From positions 186,001-250,000 of the forward strand of contig NZ_JAKTTI010000002.1 of assembly GCF_022427965.1 (NCBI RefSeq): a stretch of DNA of 64,000 nt. The letters are read 5' to 3'. Each line of letters opens with the position of its first letter. Within the stretch, counting starts at the first letter, position 1. The notes under the pieces are model-generated. The model had not been told where the DNA came from. It did no database searches and saw only the letters and a list, made by a program, of their open reading frames with translations. This stretch comes from Fredinandcohnia quinoae (GTDB taxonomy: Bacteria > Bacillota > Bacilli > Bacillales > Bacillaceae_L). Below are positions 54,375-63,883 of the stretch, piece by piece. Made by a program: the position numbers and the translations under genes.

Positions 54375-54851
54375 ATGCTAACATTTGAAGAAAAGCTTAC
54401 CATTATTGAGTCCTTTCCAGAGTTAGTACGGAAGAATGTTTCACTAGGACGAGTAAATTTCCATTATGAAGAGAGTATTTTTGAGAAAAAAGTAGTTGTT
54501 CAGCATTTGCATCCAAATGGAAATGGCTTTGTGTTTGCTGGGAACTTATCCAAATATGATGTGGATGATAAAGGATTTATCAATATTCGTGATTTCAACG
54601 CTGAAGAGCTTCGTAAAATTGTGAAAGAGTCCATTCATTCACTCTCCCCCAGGTCAGAAGTCGTGCTTGAAACTGCAATCATCGGCGAAGGTCAAGAGGA
54701 ACGCTGGGTGAATGAAGAAGGGCAGACACTTCTACTCTTACTAGAAGATGACTGGTGGAATGTATATGCAGGCTTAAATCTTGAAGCTGCATTTGGATCA
54801 TATGATGAAGCTGAAGAATATATGCTTGAGGAAGGGTTTCGCTTGGCATAG
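54375..54851 (+). CDS. Conserved hypothetical protein
   Basis: This acidic soluble protein of 158 residues has no signal or membrane segment. Notable parts are SLGRVNFHYEESIFEKKVV, HLHPNGNGFVFAGNL and DDWWNVYAGLNLEAAFGSYD. It looks familiar from Bacillus genomes but I cannot name it. It follows ywbE by 48 bp and may be cotranscribed. Confidence 0.8.
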   Translation: MLTFEEKLTIIESFPELVRKNVSLGRVNFHYEESIFEKKVVVQHLHPNGNGFVFAGNLSKYDVDDKGFINIRDFNAEELRKIVKESIHSLSPRSEVVLETAIIGEGQEERWVNEEGQTLLLLLEDDWWNVYAGLNLEAAFGSYDEAEEYMLEEGFRLA

Positions 54852-54917
54852 TTACGATTGAGGGATCATTTACTTAGGAAGGGCTCAATCTGAAGATCCT
54901 TTTTGATTATTTATTCA

Positions 54918-54960
54918 ACTAAAAAGGGTGCAAAATCAAAAGATCTCGCACTCTTTTTCT
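54918..54960. terminator. Bidirectional terminator before the acetyltransferase
   Basis: AAAAAGGGTGC pairs with GCACTCTTTTT across about 15 bases. A weaker hairpin with GGGATC/GATCC and five Ts lies just before it (54862-54906). Confidence 0.7.
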
Positions 54961-54967
54961 TCCCCAT

Positions 54968-55528
54968 TTAATTCTCAATTTCCTTAATTATTCTAGCTGG
55001 ATTTCCACCTACAACAACATTATCTGGTACATTTTTTGTTACAACTGAACCGGAAGCAACTACAACATTATTCCCAATTGTCACCCCAGGGTTAATGACA
55101 GAACTACCGCCAATCCAAACATTGTCCCCAATTGTCACTGGCTTTCCGTATTCCTTCCCTGAAATTCTTTCTTCTGCATTTAACGGATGTGTTGCCGTAT
55201 AAATATGTACACCTGGTGCAATGAAGCAGTTTTTCCCGATTCGAATTTCACACGCATCTAAAAAAACGCAATTGAAATTCGCATAAAAATTTTCGCCAAC
55301 ATGCATGTTATATCCGTAATCAATGCTGATGTTTGGTTCCATGTAAATGCTATTACCAGTTGAACCAAATAACTCTTTTAAAATTTCAGTACGCTTACTA
55401 TATTCAGTTTCTATTGTTTGATTAAAAACCCTCATTAATCTCCTTGCATTTTCGCGGCCTTTTACTAATTCTGGATCTCCTGGGTTATACATTTCACCAT
55501 TTATCATTTTTTCTTTTTCTGATTTCAT
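54968..55528 (-). CDS. Maltose/galactoside O-acetyltransferase-type hexapeptide transferase
   Basis: This 186-residue acetyl-CoA-dependent transferase has an N-terminal MAC domain ([20 protein letters not shown]) and a left-handed beta-helix with hexapeptide repeats. It ends [19 protein letters not shown] and [11 protein letters not shown]. The catalytic His is in YTATHPL. Start ATG 55528 has GGGAGG upstream. It is close to Maa of B. subtilis in length. It lies 28 bp after the MNT gene. Confidence 0.9.
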   Translation of the reverse strand: MKSEKEKMINGEMYNPGDPELVKGRENARRLMRVFNQTIETEYSKRTEILKELFGSTGNSIYMEPNISIDYGYNMHVGENFYANFNCVFLDACEIRIGKNCFIAPGVHIYTATHPLNAEERISGKEYGKPVTIGDNVWIGGSSVINPGVTIGNNVVVASGSVVTKNVPDNVVVGGNPARIIKEIEN

Positions 55529-55556
55529 TCCTGTACCTCCCAGACTAATTAAATAT

Positions 55557-55868
55557 TCATTGATATTTTTCGTTAACCGCTTTATACAATACCTTGCCAC
55601 TTTTTAATATTTCGGTTTTTAATGAATCAGAAGCCTCATCAAACTTAACAATATCTAACAATAACAATGTATATAAATCCTCTTCCAATTCGAAGACCAA
55701 TTCCAACCATTCTTTTGCGGGTATATCTGGTGCAACAATTGCAAGATCAATATCTGATCTATCACTATAATCACCGTATGCTCTTGAACCAAAAAGAATA
55801 ATTTCATCTATTTTTTTATAAGTTTGGCCTATGTGTTGTAGCTGCTCTAATACCTTTTTCGGGATCAT
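55557..55868 (-). CDS. MNT-type minimal nucleotidyltransferase (antitoxin)
   Basis: This 103-residue protein has the nucleotidyltransferase motif [19 protein letters not shown] and a third acidic residue in [11 protein letters not shown]. In HEPN-MNT systems this enzyme modifies and silences the HEPN toxin. It overlaps the HEPN gene by four bases. Confidence 0.88.
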   Translation of the reverse strand: MIPKKVLEQLQHIGQTYKKIDEIILFGSRAYGDYSDRSDIDLAIVAPDIPAKEWLELVFELEEDLYTLLLLDIVKFDEASDSLKTEILKSGKVLYKAVNEKYQ

Positions 55869-56281
55869 GACTCATCATCACTCCCTGAATCACCGTACTT
55901 TTCCGACAGATCTATAAATGTATCATTTAATTCAGGAAAATACCCTTTTATATTTTCATATATTTGTTTTGCCTTCGCTTCATCATAAAGATGTGAAGTC
56001 TCATTTCGATCACGAAGCATTTGTAACCATGCTTGTTCATTTTTAAGCCACTTAACAGAGTAGGCATGCTTTAAAGTTTCACGAGGGGTCTTCGTTTCAA
56101 TTCCTTCCATTTGAAGCAATCTTTTGACGGTCTTCCAAAAAAGTTCAAACGTAAATTCAAAGCGTTGTATCGTTCCGTCTATATACAAACTATTTGTATC
56201 CTTTTCCTGCAAAGCCTCTTCCAGACGAGTTAAAGCCTTTTTTAAATTTTCCAAACTTTGCTGAGCCTTTCTTTCAGACAT
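55865..56281 (-). CDS. HEPN-domain protein (HI0074 family, putative toxin)
   Basis: This 138-residue helical protein is of the HI0074 nucleotidyltransferase-substrate-binding type. FEFTFELFWKTVKRLLQMEG and RDRNETSHLYDE are visible, the latter carrying the Rx4-6H motif of HEPN RNases. With the MNT gene it forms a two-gene toxin-antitoxin module. Confidence 0.87.
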   Translation of the reverse strand: MSERKAQQSLENLKKALTRLEEALQEKDTNSLYIDGTIQRFEFTFELFWKTVKRLLQMEGIETKTPRETLKHAYSVKWLKNEQAWLQMLRDRNETSHLYDEAKAKQIYENIKGYFPELNDTFIDLSEKYGDSGSDDES

Positions 56282-56484
56282 TCAATTCACCACCCTACAA
56301 GATTAGTTAACCTTACAGACTATACGAGCTCGTAGCAGTTAATTGTATATTACTACAATTATTGGGTACGAAACAACGTATCTATACTTAGACTCTTACC
56401 TCTTTTGTTAAAATTCCTAAAACGATACCACGTTACATACAATCATATGGTACTATCGAGAAAAGACGTCCAAAGAGGTGTGCA

Positions 56485-57048
56485 ATGAAAAAGGCATTTT
56501 ATCTCCTATCGTTTTCTTTATGTTTAGTTTTAATCAGTGGTTGTGGTAATAATGAAAGAGGTTCCACCAAGGAAGGCCCGGCGAATTCAACATTTATAAT
56601 GGAAGCAGAGACAACAGAAGGTGATTTTGTTTATCGACTTGTATCCGAGAAAGAATTATACAAAGAAGCGGAACCGGTCAAATTATATGCTGAATTAGAG
56701 TACATCGGAGACCAAGATTCGATATCAATTTTTCATGCAGGCTCCCCATTTTATTTTGATATGACGGAAAAGACGAGAGATTATGAAATTCCTTATCCAA
56801 TGATTCAACCGTTAATTCAAACAACTCTCAAAAAGGGAGAACCGCTACGTGAGCCTTATACGAAAAGTGGTGGATATAGCGACCAGGATGATGGAGAATA
56901 TGTTAAGTTTATGAAAAAGTTTTTAAAAGGTGATGATTTTCCTACTGGGCAATATGAAGTTAAAGGTAATGCTAGTTTTCATACAGAGGAATATGGAACA
57001 GAGCAACAGTTTAATATCGAGGCTAAAATTGAATTCGAAGTTAAGTAA
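56485..57048 (+). CDS. Lipoprotein of unknown function
   Basis: This 187-residue protein has a signal peptide and the lipobox LISGC (Cys about residue 20). The mature part is acidic and rich in Tyr, probably beta-sheet, with no family recognised; it may be a BsuPI-like or copper-chaperone-like fold, but this is a guess. AAAGAGGTG precedes ATG 56485. It has its own terminator. Confidence 0.8.
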   Translation: MKKAFYLLSFSLCLVLISGCGNNERGSTKEGPANSTFIMEAETTEGDFVYRLVSEKELYKEAEPVKLYAELEYIGDQDSISIFHAGSPFYFDMTEKTRDYEIPYPMIQPLIQTTLKKGEPLREPYTKSGGYSDQDDGEYVKFMKKFLKGDDFPTGQYEVKGNASFHTEEYGTEQQFNIEAKIEFEVK

Positions 57049-57083
57049 GATAAGAGTGTGTTTATTCCACACTCTTATCTATT
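57046..57083. terminator. Bidirectional terminator after the lipoprotein gene
   Basis: AGATAAGAGTGTG and CACACTCTTATCT form a 13-bp stem with a seven-base loop. Confidence 0.85.
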
Positions 57084-57090
57084 ATTTCCA

Positions 57091-57567
57091 TCAATATAAT
57101 TCTTCACCGGTAAATGTCCCATAATACACATAACAGTTTCGGTCCTCATCTATTTCCAAGGAATCTAGCTTGAATTCTAGTGCGACAATCGTGCTTCCTT
57201 TTCTCGGAATATAAAGGAAATCACTATGTAACGACAATTGAACATCTCGATGCATATCATGCTCCTCTGCCTTGATCAGTCGTGCCTCGTTACCATTTAA
57301 TTCTCTGATTTCAAATCCAATTCCGGAATAAACCTTTTCCTCATTATTTTTAACTGATGCTCCTGCTTCTTCAACGTAAATAACAACCATTCCATTTGGT
57401 TCAAGGGCATTAGAAATTGCTTTGTACACCTTATTTTCTTTCACATAATATCCACATGACATCCGACAGATCAATTCCTCTTCCTGTATTTGTTCATAAT
57501 GAAATATTGCCGGAAAGTGATTCCACTTATCATTGAGTCGATATTCTAATTTTTTCAAAAAAATCAC
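57091..57567 (-). CDS. Hypothetical protein
   Basis: This 158-residue soluble protein has no signal peptide. It includes ELICRMSCGYYVKENKVYK, VVIYVEEAGASVKNNEEKVY and SLHSDFLYIPRKGSTIVALE. I do not recognise it. It stands alone between a terminator and the divergent lipoprotein gene at 57656. Confidence 0.7.
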   Translation of the reverse strand: MIFLKKLEYRLNDKWNHFPAIFHYEQIQEEELICRMSCGYYVKENKVYKAISNALEPNGMVVIYVEEAGASVKNNEEKVYSGIGFEIRELNGNEARLIKAEEHDMHRDVQLSLHSDFLYIPRKGSTIVALEFKLDSLEIDEDRNCYVYYGTFTGEELY

Positions 57568-57655
57568 TTCACTTCCTATATTTTTTCCTTTTTTTTCATT
57601 ATACTAAAAAGAGTGAATATTAATATTGTATTATCTACAATTTAGGGGGATTCTT

Positions 57656-57973
57656 TTGGAAAATAAAACAAAAAAGCTGTTAACTGGTGTTATTTCCTCT
57701 ATTTTCACCGTTTCCATGGTTGGTTGTTCATCTGACTTAAGTGATAGACCTCCAATGCCAGATACCGACTCATGTAATGACTGGGAATGGGATGAGAATT
57801 TAGGTGTTTGGGAATGTGATGACGATGATTCAAATTACAGGGGACATTACTTTTATGGGGGTTCATTTTACAAAGGATCTAAGAAGTTGAAAGCATCAAG
57901 CTCCTATAAATCATATAAGTCCTCATATAAAAGTGGCTTTGGTAGTGGATCAAAAGGTGGCTTTGGCGGATAG
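57656..57973 (+). CDS. Lipoprotein with Gly/Ser/Tyr-rich C-terminus in the YjfC-type operon
   Basis: This 105-residue protein has a signal peptide with MVGCSS (Cys about residue 24), an acidic stretch with DSCNDWEWDENLGVWECDDD, and a low-complexity tail of Ser, Tyr, Lys and Gly ending GSGSKGGFGG. TTG 57656 lies about six bases after AGGGGG. It is two bases from the ATP-grasp gene. E. coli yjfM, also a lipoprotein, is likewise next to yjfC. The tail may be the substrate of the ATP-grasp enzyme; that is inference. Confidence 0.8.
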   Translation: MENKTKKLLTGVISSIFTVSMVGCSSDLSDRPPMPDTDSCNDWEWDENLGVWECDDDDSNYRGHYFYGGSFYKGSKKLKASSSYKSYKSSYKSGFGSGSKGGFGG

Positions 57974-57975
57974 CA

Positions 57976-59220
57976 ATGTTGCACTCGACGAATATTTATC
58001 AAACAAAACGTAATGCCTTTTATAAAAAAATACCTGACTTCTGGCACGATTTATACAACAAGGAATACAGCCTCTATCATGCCTTTCCGATTTCAAGTGA
58101 CGAAGTTTCAATCATACATCAGGTATCTGAACGTGTCGGTGAGTTGTTTTTTAAGACAGCAAAATTACTTAGACAGCTTCCTGATGAAACTTTATTACAG
58201 TTAGGAATGCCTAAAGAAACGTTGTCATTTGTAAGACACAAAGTTATTCAACCGGAATCTATCATTGCAAGGTTAGATCTAGTAAAAACAAATGACGGCT
58301 ATAAGGTTCTTGAGATTAATAGTGATACTCCGACCTTCATTAAGGAATGCTTCTCTATTAATCAAAAAGTGTGCGACCACTTCGGACTCAAAAATCCTAA
58401 TGAAGGCTTTGAAAGACAATTAGCCTCGGCAATACGAAAAGCAATTCATGAAAGCTATAAAGCAATGAATCTTGACCGTCCTGCAAATATCGTATTCACA
58501 GCACACTCTGATCATAGTGAGGACTGGAATACGACCCGGTATTTGCAAAAGATTTCGAATGTACCTGCTAACTGTATCCCGCTTCATGAACTTCTTATTA
58601 ATGAACATGGTGTCTTTGATTCGGATGGTTGTAAGATTGATGTGTTATATAGACAAACTTATCCACTTGAACATCTCATTCATGATAAAGATGAACGATC
58701 AGGTGATAAAGTTGGTATTCAGTTATTAAAATTGGTTATGGAAGGTAAGCTTGCAATTGTTAATCCAATCTCTTCTTTTCTCATTCAGTCTAAAGCCGTT
58801 CAAGCCTTAATTTGGGGCCTGTTTGAGGAAAATCACGAATTCTTTTCTGACGAAGAAAAAGAGTGGATTCAATCATACATGCTGCCAACATATTTAGAAC
58901 CTGATTCCTTTTTAGGGAACACTTCATATGTGCAAAAGCCCTCCTTTGGCAGAGAAGGTGATACGGTAAAAATTTATGCAAAGAATCGTGATGTACTCTT
59001 AGAGGATGTCGGAAAAAATTACGAGGATGAGCTACCAATCTATCAAAAATTTGTTGAATTGCCTTCAATTCACCTCCAAACCGAACAAGGTAATGAAAGA
59101 TTAAACTATATGTTCGGCAGCTTTCTTATTGCTGGGAAAGCAAGTGCCATTGGTATTCGAGCAGGCGGGCAGATTACCGGAAATGAATCTTATTTTTTAC
59201 CAATTGGGATTCCAAAATAA
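57976..59220 (+). CDS. Glutathionylspermidine synthase-like ATP-grasp protein (YjfC type)
   Basis: This 414-residue protein matches the preATP-grasp/ATP-grasp domain of glutathionylspermidine synthase, without the amidase half. Visible parts are IIARLDLVKTNDGYKVLEIN with SDTP, KPSFGREGDTVKI (nucleotide site) and GSFLIAGKASAIGIRAGGQI near the end. It probably forms an amide bond with a peptide or small amine. It is translationally adjacent to the lipoprotein and 20 bp from the DUF350 gene. Confidence 0.88.
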   Translation: MLHSTNIYQTKRNAFYKKIPDFWHDLYNKEYSLYHAFPISSDEVSIIHQVSERVGELFFKTAKLLRQLPDETLLQLGMPKETLSFVRHKVIQPESIIARLDLVKTNDGYKVLEINSDTPTFIKECFSINQKVCDHFGLKNPNEGFERQLASAIRKAIHESYKAMNLDRPANIVFTAHSDHSEDWNTTRYLQKISNVPANCIPLHELLINEHGVFDSDGCKIDVLYRQTYPLEHLIHDKDERSGDKVGIQLLKLVMEGKLAIVNPISSFLIQSKAVQALIWGLFEENHEFFSDEEKEWIQSYMLPTYLEPDSFLGNTSYVQKPSFGREGDTVKIYAKNRDVLLEDVGKNYEDELPIYQKFVELPSIHLQTEQGNERLNYMFGSFLIAGKASAIGIRAGGQITGNESYFLPIGIPK

Positions 59221-59240
59221 ACAGGTAGAGGGGATAAAAA

Positions 59241-59636
59241 ATGGATCTTTTATTAAATTATTTAGCTTATATTGGGTTAGGTATTGTTCTATTATTAGTC
59301 GGCTTATGGTTATTTGAGGTAACAACGAAAAATAAGGAATTTAAATTGATAGCTTCCGGTAACAAAGCTGCAGCTTATTCATTAGGTGGCCGCCTCTTAG
59401 GGTTAGGAATTGTGTTATATTCGGCCATTTCAAATTCTGTTTCACTTACTGATATGTTGCTTTGGGGTGGAATTGGTATTATTACTCAAATTCTTGTCTT
59501 TTTACTAGCTGAATTATTAACACCTAAGTTTAGCATCACAGAATCTATTGATAACAACAATGAATCTGTTGGTTTATTTTTATTATTCCTGTCTGTTTCC
59601 ATTGGATTTGTCGTTGCAGGATGTTTAACTTATTAA
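59241..59636 (+). CDS. DUF350-family membrane protein
   Basis: This 131-residue protein has four helices and the DUF350 (YjfL) pattern, with GNKAAAYSLGGRLLGLGIVL in the middle and a Glu in the next helix region (LAELLTP). AGAGGGG precedes ATG 59241. It completes the lipoprotein-YjfC-DUF350 operon. Confidence 0.87.
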   Translation: MDLLLNYLAYIGLGIVLLLVGLWLFEVTTKNKEFKLIASGNKAAAYSLGGRLLGLGIVLYSAISNSVSLTDMLLWGGIGIITQILVFLLAELLTPKFSITESIDNNNESVGLFLLFLSVSIGFVVAGCLTY

Positions 59637-59640
59637 TTCA

Positions 59641-59684
59641 ATAAAAGAAGCAGAACCCTCGCTTAGGTTCTGCTTCTTTTCATT
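59641..59684. terminator. Bidirectional terminator between DUF350 and the K+ channel genes
   Basis: AAAAGAAGCAGAACC and GGTTCTGCTTCTTTT form a perfect 15-bp stem. It overlaps the channel stop. Confidence 0.92.
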
Positions 59685-60489
59685 TCAATATATTTTTCGT
59701 ATGATTGTATGCAGCTTTTGTCATCAATCGCGAAATTGATTGCTGTGATGAGATGAATTCATCAACATTCACATGGGCAAAATTTTCTTCATGCTCCTCA
59801 TTTAATATTTCAACAATTGTGTAAATATCTTCTTTTGTTCGAACATCATAACGCTCAATTGAAGTTGCAATCAATAGGGTTCTTCCATCTGCCAAATCAG
59901 GCTCCTCGATTGAATCTGGCGCAAAAATCAAAATCGAGCTTGCTTTTGAAATGTTTGCTTTATCGAGAATTGCAAAATCGGTTGCACTTCCCTGTATGTA
60001 GTGAAAACGTTCATGTTCAATAGGGGAGCTTTCCAACGAATCAATTAGAACAACCTCCTGGCCATTACGATTTTCTAACATTTCCTTAATGGAAAGCTTT
60101 GACTTTCTTGTCCATCCAACAATGACAAAATGATTTTCTCCTTTATAATCCAATTTCCCCGCCTCCTTCATCTGTTTATGATTTGTAAATGAATCGATTA
60201 TTTTACCAATGATTAATCCAAATAAACCAATGCCAAATAAATAGACAAAAAGGATCGCGAATGTTTTCCCAATTACGGTTGCCGGGGAAACATCTCCATA
60301 TCCAACGGTTGTCATTGTCGTCATTGTCCACCAAATACCTTCAAATATAGATGGGAATGTTTCCGGCTCCAACAGATACATAATGAATCCTGAAAAAAAG
60401 ATAAAGGCAAATGTGACTAAGAAAACAATCCGATTTTTCATCTGTATCGCTTTGAAATAAATCTTTTTGAAAAATAACACTTTGTTCAC
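59680..60489 (-). CDS. Two-helix K+ channel with RCK/TrkA-N domain
   Basis: This 269-residue protein has two membrane helices (about 17-40 and 75-100) around a pore loop with the filter TTVGYGDVSP. A Rossmann-type RCK domain (about 118-260) follows with FVIVGWTRKSK. It resembles B. subtilis YugO. It converges on the YjfC-type operon, and channels of this type often neighbour yjfC/DUF350 genes. Confidence 0.88.
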   Translation of the reverse strand: MNKVLFFKKIYFKAIQMKNRIVFLVTFAFIFFSGFIMYLLEPETFPSIFEGIWWTMTTMTTVGYGDVSPATVIGKTFAILFVYLFGIGLFGLIIGKIIDSFTNHKQMKEAGKLDYKGENHFVIVGWTRKSKLSIKEMLENRNGQEVVLIDSLESSPIEHERFHYIQGSATDFAILDKANISKASSILIFAPDSIEEPDLADGRTLLIATSIERYDVRTKEDIYTIVEILNEEHEENFAHVNVDEFISSQQSISRLMTKAAYNHTKNILK

Positions 60490-60500
60490 TCCTTCCTAAT

Positions 60501-60692
60501 CAAATGCGCCTTGGCGCATTTGCGCCCAGATTATTTCGAGCTTGCTCGAAAAGCTTCCTTTAAAAATCTGAGGCATCCGCCGGAGGCTTTAACTTTATTC
60601 AGTGGGGATTTAAACCCCCACTGAATTGGATAGTGATTTGCATTCATCTCACCACTTATAGAAGTGGAAGACATCTGCTGAATAAAGTTAAA
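60501..60692. repeat. Highly folded palindromic element, possible transposon-derived RNA or MITE
   Basis: Six inverted repeats fill 190 bp. They are CAAATGCGCC/GGCGCATTTG (60501-60522), TTCGAGC/GCTCGAA (60535-60550), CAGATT/AATCTG around it, ATTCAGTGGGG/CCCCACTGAAT (60597-60626), CCACTT/AAGTGG (60652-60667) and an enclosing 15-bp pair TTTAACTTTATTCAG (60588-60602)/CTGAATAAAGTTAAA (60678-60692). No ORF is present. The style recalls IS200/IS605-type ends. The rest of 60490-60776 is AT-rich with only the pflA terminator. Confidence 0.8.
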
Positions 60693-60749
60693 CTCTTAAG
60701 CTAAATTGTAACGAATTAATACCTTCTTTGGCTATATTTTGAAAAAATA

Positions 60750-60784
60750 AAATGAGGGTGTGGTTATTCCACACCCTCATTTCA
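60750..60784 (-). terminator. Terminator after pflA
   Basis: AAATGAGGGTGTGG and CCACACCCTCATTT form a 14-bp stem with Ts on the minus strand. It overlaps the pflA stop. Confidence 0.9.
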
Positions 60785-61508
60785 TCCCGATTAATATTTG
60801 TTCTGCATTTTTCACACGTTCTTCTGTTGGTGGCTCTACTCCCTCAAGCTTATACTCGAGTCCGAGGTTTTTCCATTTATAGATTCCAAGCTTATGATAA
60901 GGAAGGATTTCAATCTTTTCTACATTTTCTAACGTCTTTATGAATGCTGATAGCTTCATTAAGTCCTCATCATTATCACTTATGGTTGGCACAAGGACAT
61001 GTCTAATCCAGACTGGAACCTTTTTATCTGACAAATACTTAGCAAAATCAAGGATATGCTCATTCCCCATACCAGTTAGATACTTATGCTTAACCGTATC
61101 GATTTCCTTTAAATCTAATAAAATAAGGTCAGTCACGGTTAGTAATTCTTTTAATCCTTCTAGAAAGTGAGGAGAACGATTAAAGCATCCACCAGAACTA
61201 TCAATCGTTGTGTGAATCCCAAGCTTTTTACATTCTTTAAAAAGCTCAATTAGGAACTCGACCTGTAATAAGGGCTCGCCCCCACTTACAGTCACACCGC
61301 CATTCGATGCTTGGAAAAAAGGAAGATATGTTTTAATATCCTTCATAATATCTGTAACACTCATTTCCTTCCCTGCTTTGAGTTTCCAAGTATCTGGATT
61401 ATGACAAAACTGGCATCTGAGCAAGCACCCTTGTGTAAAAATAACATAGCGTAGACCCGGCCCATCAAGTGTTCCACACGTTTCAATTGAATGTATTCGT
61501 CCGTTCAT
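60777..61508 (-). CDS. pflA: Pyruvate formate-lyase activating enzyme
   Basis: This radical SAM enzyme of 243 residues installs the glycyl radical on PflB. The cluster motif [14 protein letters not shown] (Cx3Cx2C) is at about residue 30, with [13 protein letters not shown] and DLKEID following. It lies 28 bp after pflB in the same operon. Confidence 0.95.
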   Translation of the reverse strand: MNGRIHSIETCGTLDGPGLRYVIFTQGCLLRCQFCHNPDTWKLKAGKEMSVTDIMKDIKTYLPFFQASNGGVTVSGGEPLLQVEFLIELFKECKKLGIHTTIDSSGGCFNRSPHFLEGLKELLTVTDLILLDLKEIDTVKHKYLTGMGNEHILDFAKYLSDKKVPVWIRHVLVPTISDNDEDLMKLSAFIKTLENVEKIEILPYHKLGIYKWKNLGLEYKLEGVEPPTEERVKNAEQILIGMK

Positions 61509-61536
61509 GCTAGTCGTCCTCCTTGCATTTCATTTC

Positions 61537-63765
61537 CTACATGCTTTCATGGAATGTACGATTGATGACATCGATTTGTTGCTCTCTTGTTAGCTTAATG
61601 AAGTTAACCGCATATCCAGATACTCGGATCGTTAGCTGTGGATAAAGTTCCGGGTGATCCATCGCATCTAATAATGTCTTACGATCAAATACATTCACAT
61701 TTAAATGATGCCCTTTCTTAATGACATAACCATCAAGTAAGCCTGCAAGATTACTAATTCTTGTTTCCTCTTCTCTACCTAGAGCTTTTGGTACGATTGA
61801 GAATGTATTTGAGATTCCGTCTAATGCATATTCATATGGCAATTTCGCTACTGAACTTAAAGAAGCTAATGTACCATTTGTATCACGTCCATGAAGTGGG
61901 TTTGCCCCAGGTGCGAACGGTTCTCCTGCTTTACGCCCATCAGGTGTGTTCCCTGTTTTCTTTCCATAGACCACATTAGAAGTAATCGTTAAGATAGACT
62001 GAGTGTGAACAGAATTGCGATATGTTTTGTGCTTTTTAATTTTATTCATAAACTCTTTCACAAGCTCTACCGCAATGTCATCCACTCGATCATCATTATT
62101 ACCGTATTTAGGGAAATCCCCTTCAATCTCATAATCTATAACAATTCCATTTTCATCACGAATTGTTTTTACTTTCGCGTATTTAATCGCGCTAAGTGAA
62201 TCTGCAACAACTGATAAACCTGCTATACCGCAAGCCATTGTACGTAAAATTTCACGATCATGTAATGCCATTTCTAGGCGCTCATAACTGTATTTATCAT
62301 GCATATAGTGAATGATATTTAATGTATTTACATAAAGCCCAGCTAACCATTCAAGCATCTTATCATATTTTTGAACAACCTCTTCATATTCTAGATACTC
62401 GGTAGAAATTGGTGAATAAGTTGGTCCAACCTGGATTTTTAATTTCTCATCGACACCACCGTTTATCGCATATAGGAGTGCCTTCGCTAAATTTGCCCTT
62501 GCTCCAAAAAATTGCATTTGCTTGCCAATTGTCATCGCAGATACGCAGCATGCAATACCATAATCATCTCCATATGTTTCACGCATAATATCATCATTTT
62601 CATATTGAATAGAGCTTGTTTTTATAGACATTTTGGCACAATACTTTTTAAAATTATCCGGTAAATGAACAGACCATAATACAGTTAAGTTTGGTTCAGG
62701 TGCTGGGCCAAGATTATCTAGAGAATGAAGGAAACGATAGCTGTTCTTTGTTACAAGTGGACGTCCATCCGATGCCACACCTGCCAGTGATTCAGTCACC
62801 CATGTTGGATCTCCGCTAAATAGTTCATTATAATCAGGTGTTCTTGCAAACTTAACTAGTCGTAACTTCATAATGAAGTGGTCAACAATTTCCTGTGCTT
62901 CTCTTTCTGTTAACTGTTCATTTTGCAAGTCCCTTTCAATATAAATATCTAAGAATGTAGATACACGACCAAGACTCATCGCAGCGCCATTTTGTTCCTT
63001 TATCGCAGCAAGGTATGCAAAATATAGCCATTGAAATGCTTCCTTTGCATTGGTTGCAGGCTCAGAAATATCATGACCATATGTTAATGCCATTTGTTTA
63101 AGCTCATCTAGTGCACGAATTTGCTCAGATATTTCTTCACGGTCACGAATGATCTCCTCAGACATCATGCCATTACCTAGGTGATTAAGATCTCTTTGCT
63201 TTTCTTTTATTAAGCGATCGACTCCGTAGAGTGCAACCCTTCGGTAATCCCCAATAATTCTACCCCGGCCATATGCATCAGGTAACCCAGTGATGATCCC
63301 CGCTTTTCTAGCAAGCTTCATTTCTGGAGTGTATGCATCAAATACCCCTTGATTATGGGTTTTACGATATTCTGTAAAGATTTTTTCCACTTCTTGATCA
63401 ACCTCAAAGCCATAAGATGTTGCTGCATCCATTGCCATTCGAATTCCACCAAATGGTTGCAAAGACCGTTTGAATGGTCGATCTGTTTGAAAACCGACTA
63501 TCTGTTCTTTTACTTTATCTAAGTAACCTGGAGCGTGAGAAGTAATCGTTGATACAACTTTTGTGTCCATATCAAGGACTCCCCCATTTTCACGCTCTTT
63601 CGTTGTCAATTCCATTACTTGGTCCCATAGCTTCTCAGTATTTTCTGTAGGGCCTTCTAAAAATTCATCATTTCCTATATAAGTTTCAACGTTCTGCAAA
63701 ATGAAGTCTCTTACATCTATCTCCTTTTGCCACTTTCCCGCTGTAAAACCATTCCATGCTTTCAT
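61537..63765 (-). CDS. pflB: Formate C-acetyltransferase (pyruvate formate-lyase)
   Basis: This anaerobic enzyme converts pyruvate and CoA to acetyl-CoA and formate. The active-site pair Cys-Cys is in GIACCVSAM near residue 410-420, and the glycyl-radical loop RVSGYAVNF is near the C-terminus. Start ATG 63765 has GGAGG eight bases upstream, giving 742 residues; the ORF is open to 63780. Its presence shows mixed-acid fermentation capacity. Regulation is probably by FNR (see 63868). Confidence 0.95.
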   Translation of the reverse strand: MKAWNGFTAGKWQKEIDVRDFILQNVETYIGNDEFLEGPTENTEKLWDQVMELTTKERENGGVLDMDTKVVSTITSHAPGYLDKVKEQIVGFQTDRPFKRSLQPFGGIRMAMDAATSYGFEVDQEVEKIFTEYRKTHNQGVFDAYTPEMKLARKAGIITGLPDAYGRGRIIGDYRRVALYGVDRLIKEKQRDLNHLGNGMMSEEIIRDREEISEQIRALDELKQMALTYGHDISEPATNAKEAFQWLYFAYLAAIKEQNGAAMSLGRVSTFLDIYIERDLQNEQLTEREAQEIVDHFIMKLRLVKFARTPDYNELFSGDPTWVTESLAGVASDGRPLVTKNSYRFLHSLDNLGPAPEPNLTVLWSVHLPDNFKKYCAKMSIKTSSIQYENDDIMRETYGDDYGIACCVSAMTIGKQMQFFGARANLAKALLYAINGGVDEKLKIQVGPTYSPISTEYLEYEEVVQKYDKMLEWLAGLYVNTLNIIHYMHDKYSYERLEMALHDREILRTMACGIAGLSVVADSLSAIKYAKVKTIRDENGIVIDYEIEGDFPKYGNNDDRVDDIAVELVKEFMNKIKKHKTYRNSVHTQSILTITSNVVYGKKTGNTPDGRKAGEPFAPGANPLHGRDTNGTLASLSSVAKLPYEYALDGISNTFSIVPKALGREEETRISNLAGLLDGYVIKKGHHLNVNVFDRKTLLDAMDHPELYPQLTIRVSGYAVNFIKLTREQQIDVINRTFHESM

Positions 63766-63809
63766 TTTTATGACCTCCATTACAATGGTTTAAATAGTTA
63801 TCTTTAGTT

Positions 63810-63883
63810 TGCTCAATAGTGAGCATTCTTTATGTTTTTATCATACAACTAATCAAGGTAATCAGTATGTGATTTATTTCACA
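63810..63883 (-). promoter_or_regulatory. pflBA promoter with FNR box and leader hairpin
   Basis: TGTGATTTATTTCACA (63868-63883) is a perfect FNR/CRP-type TGTGA-N6-TCACA site. On the minus strand TATGAT (63845-63840) is a likely -10 box, so the FNR centre falls close to -41.5, the class II activation position. TGCTCA/TGAGCA (63810-63825) forms a hairpin in the leader. Confidence 0.7.

Noticed and set aside
56310-56375. Palindromes TACGAGCTCGTA and AATTGTA/TACAATT between the HEPN and lipoprotein genes
   Set aside because: They may be operators, but there is no clear promoter alignment, so they were not listed as features.
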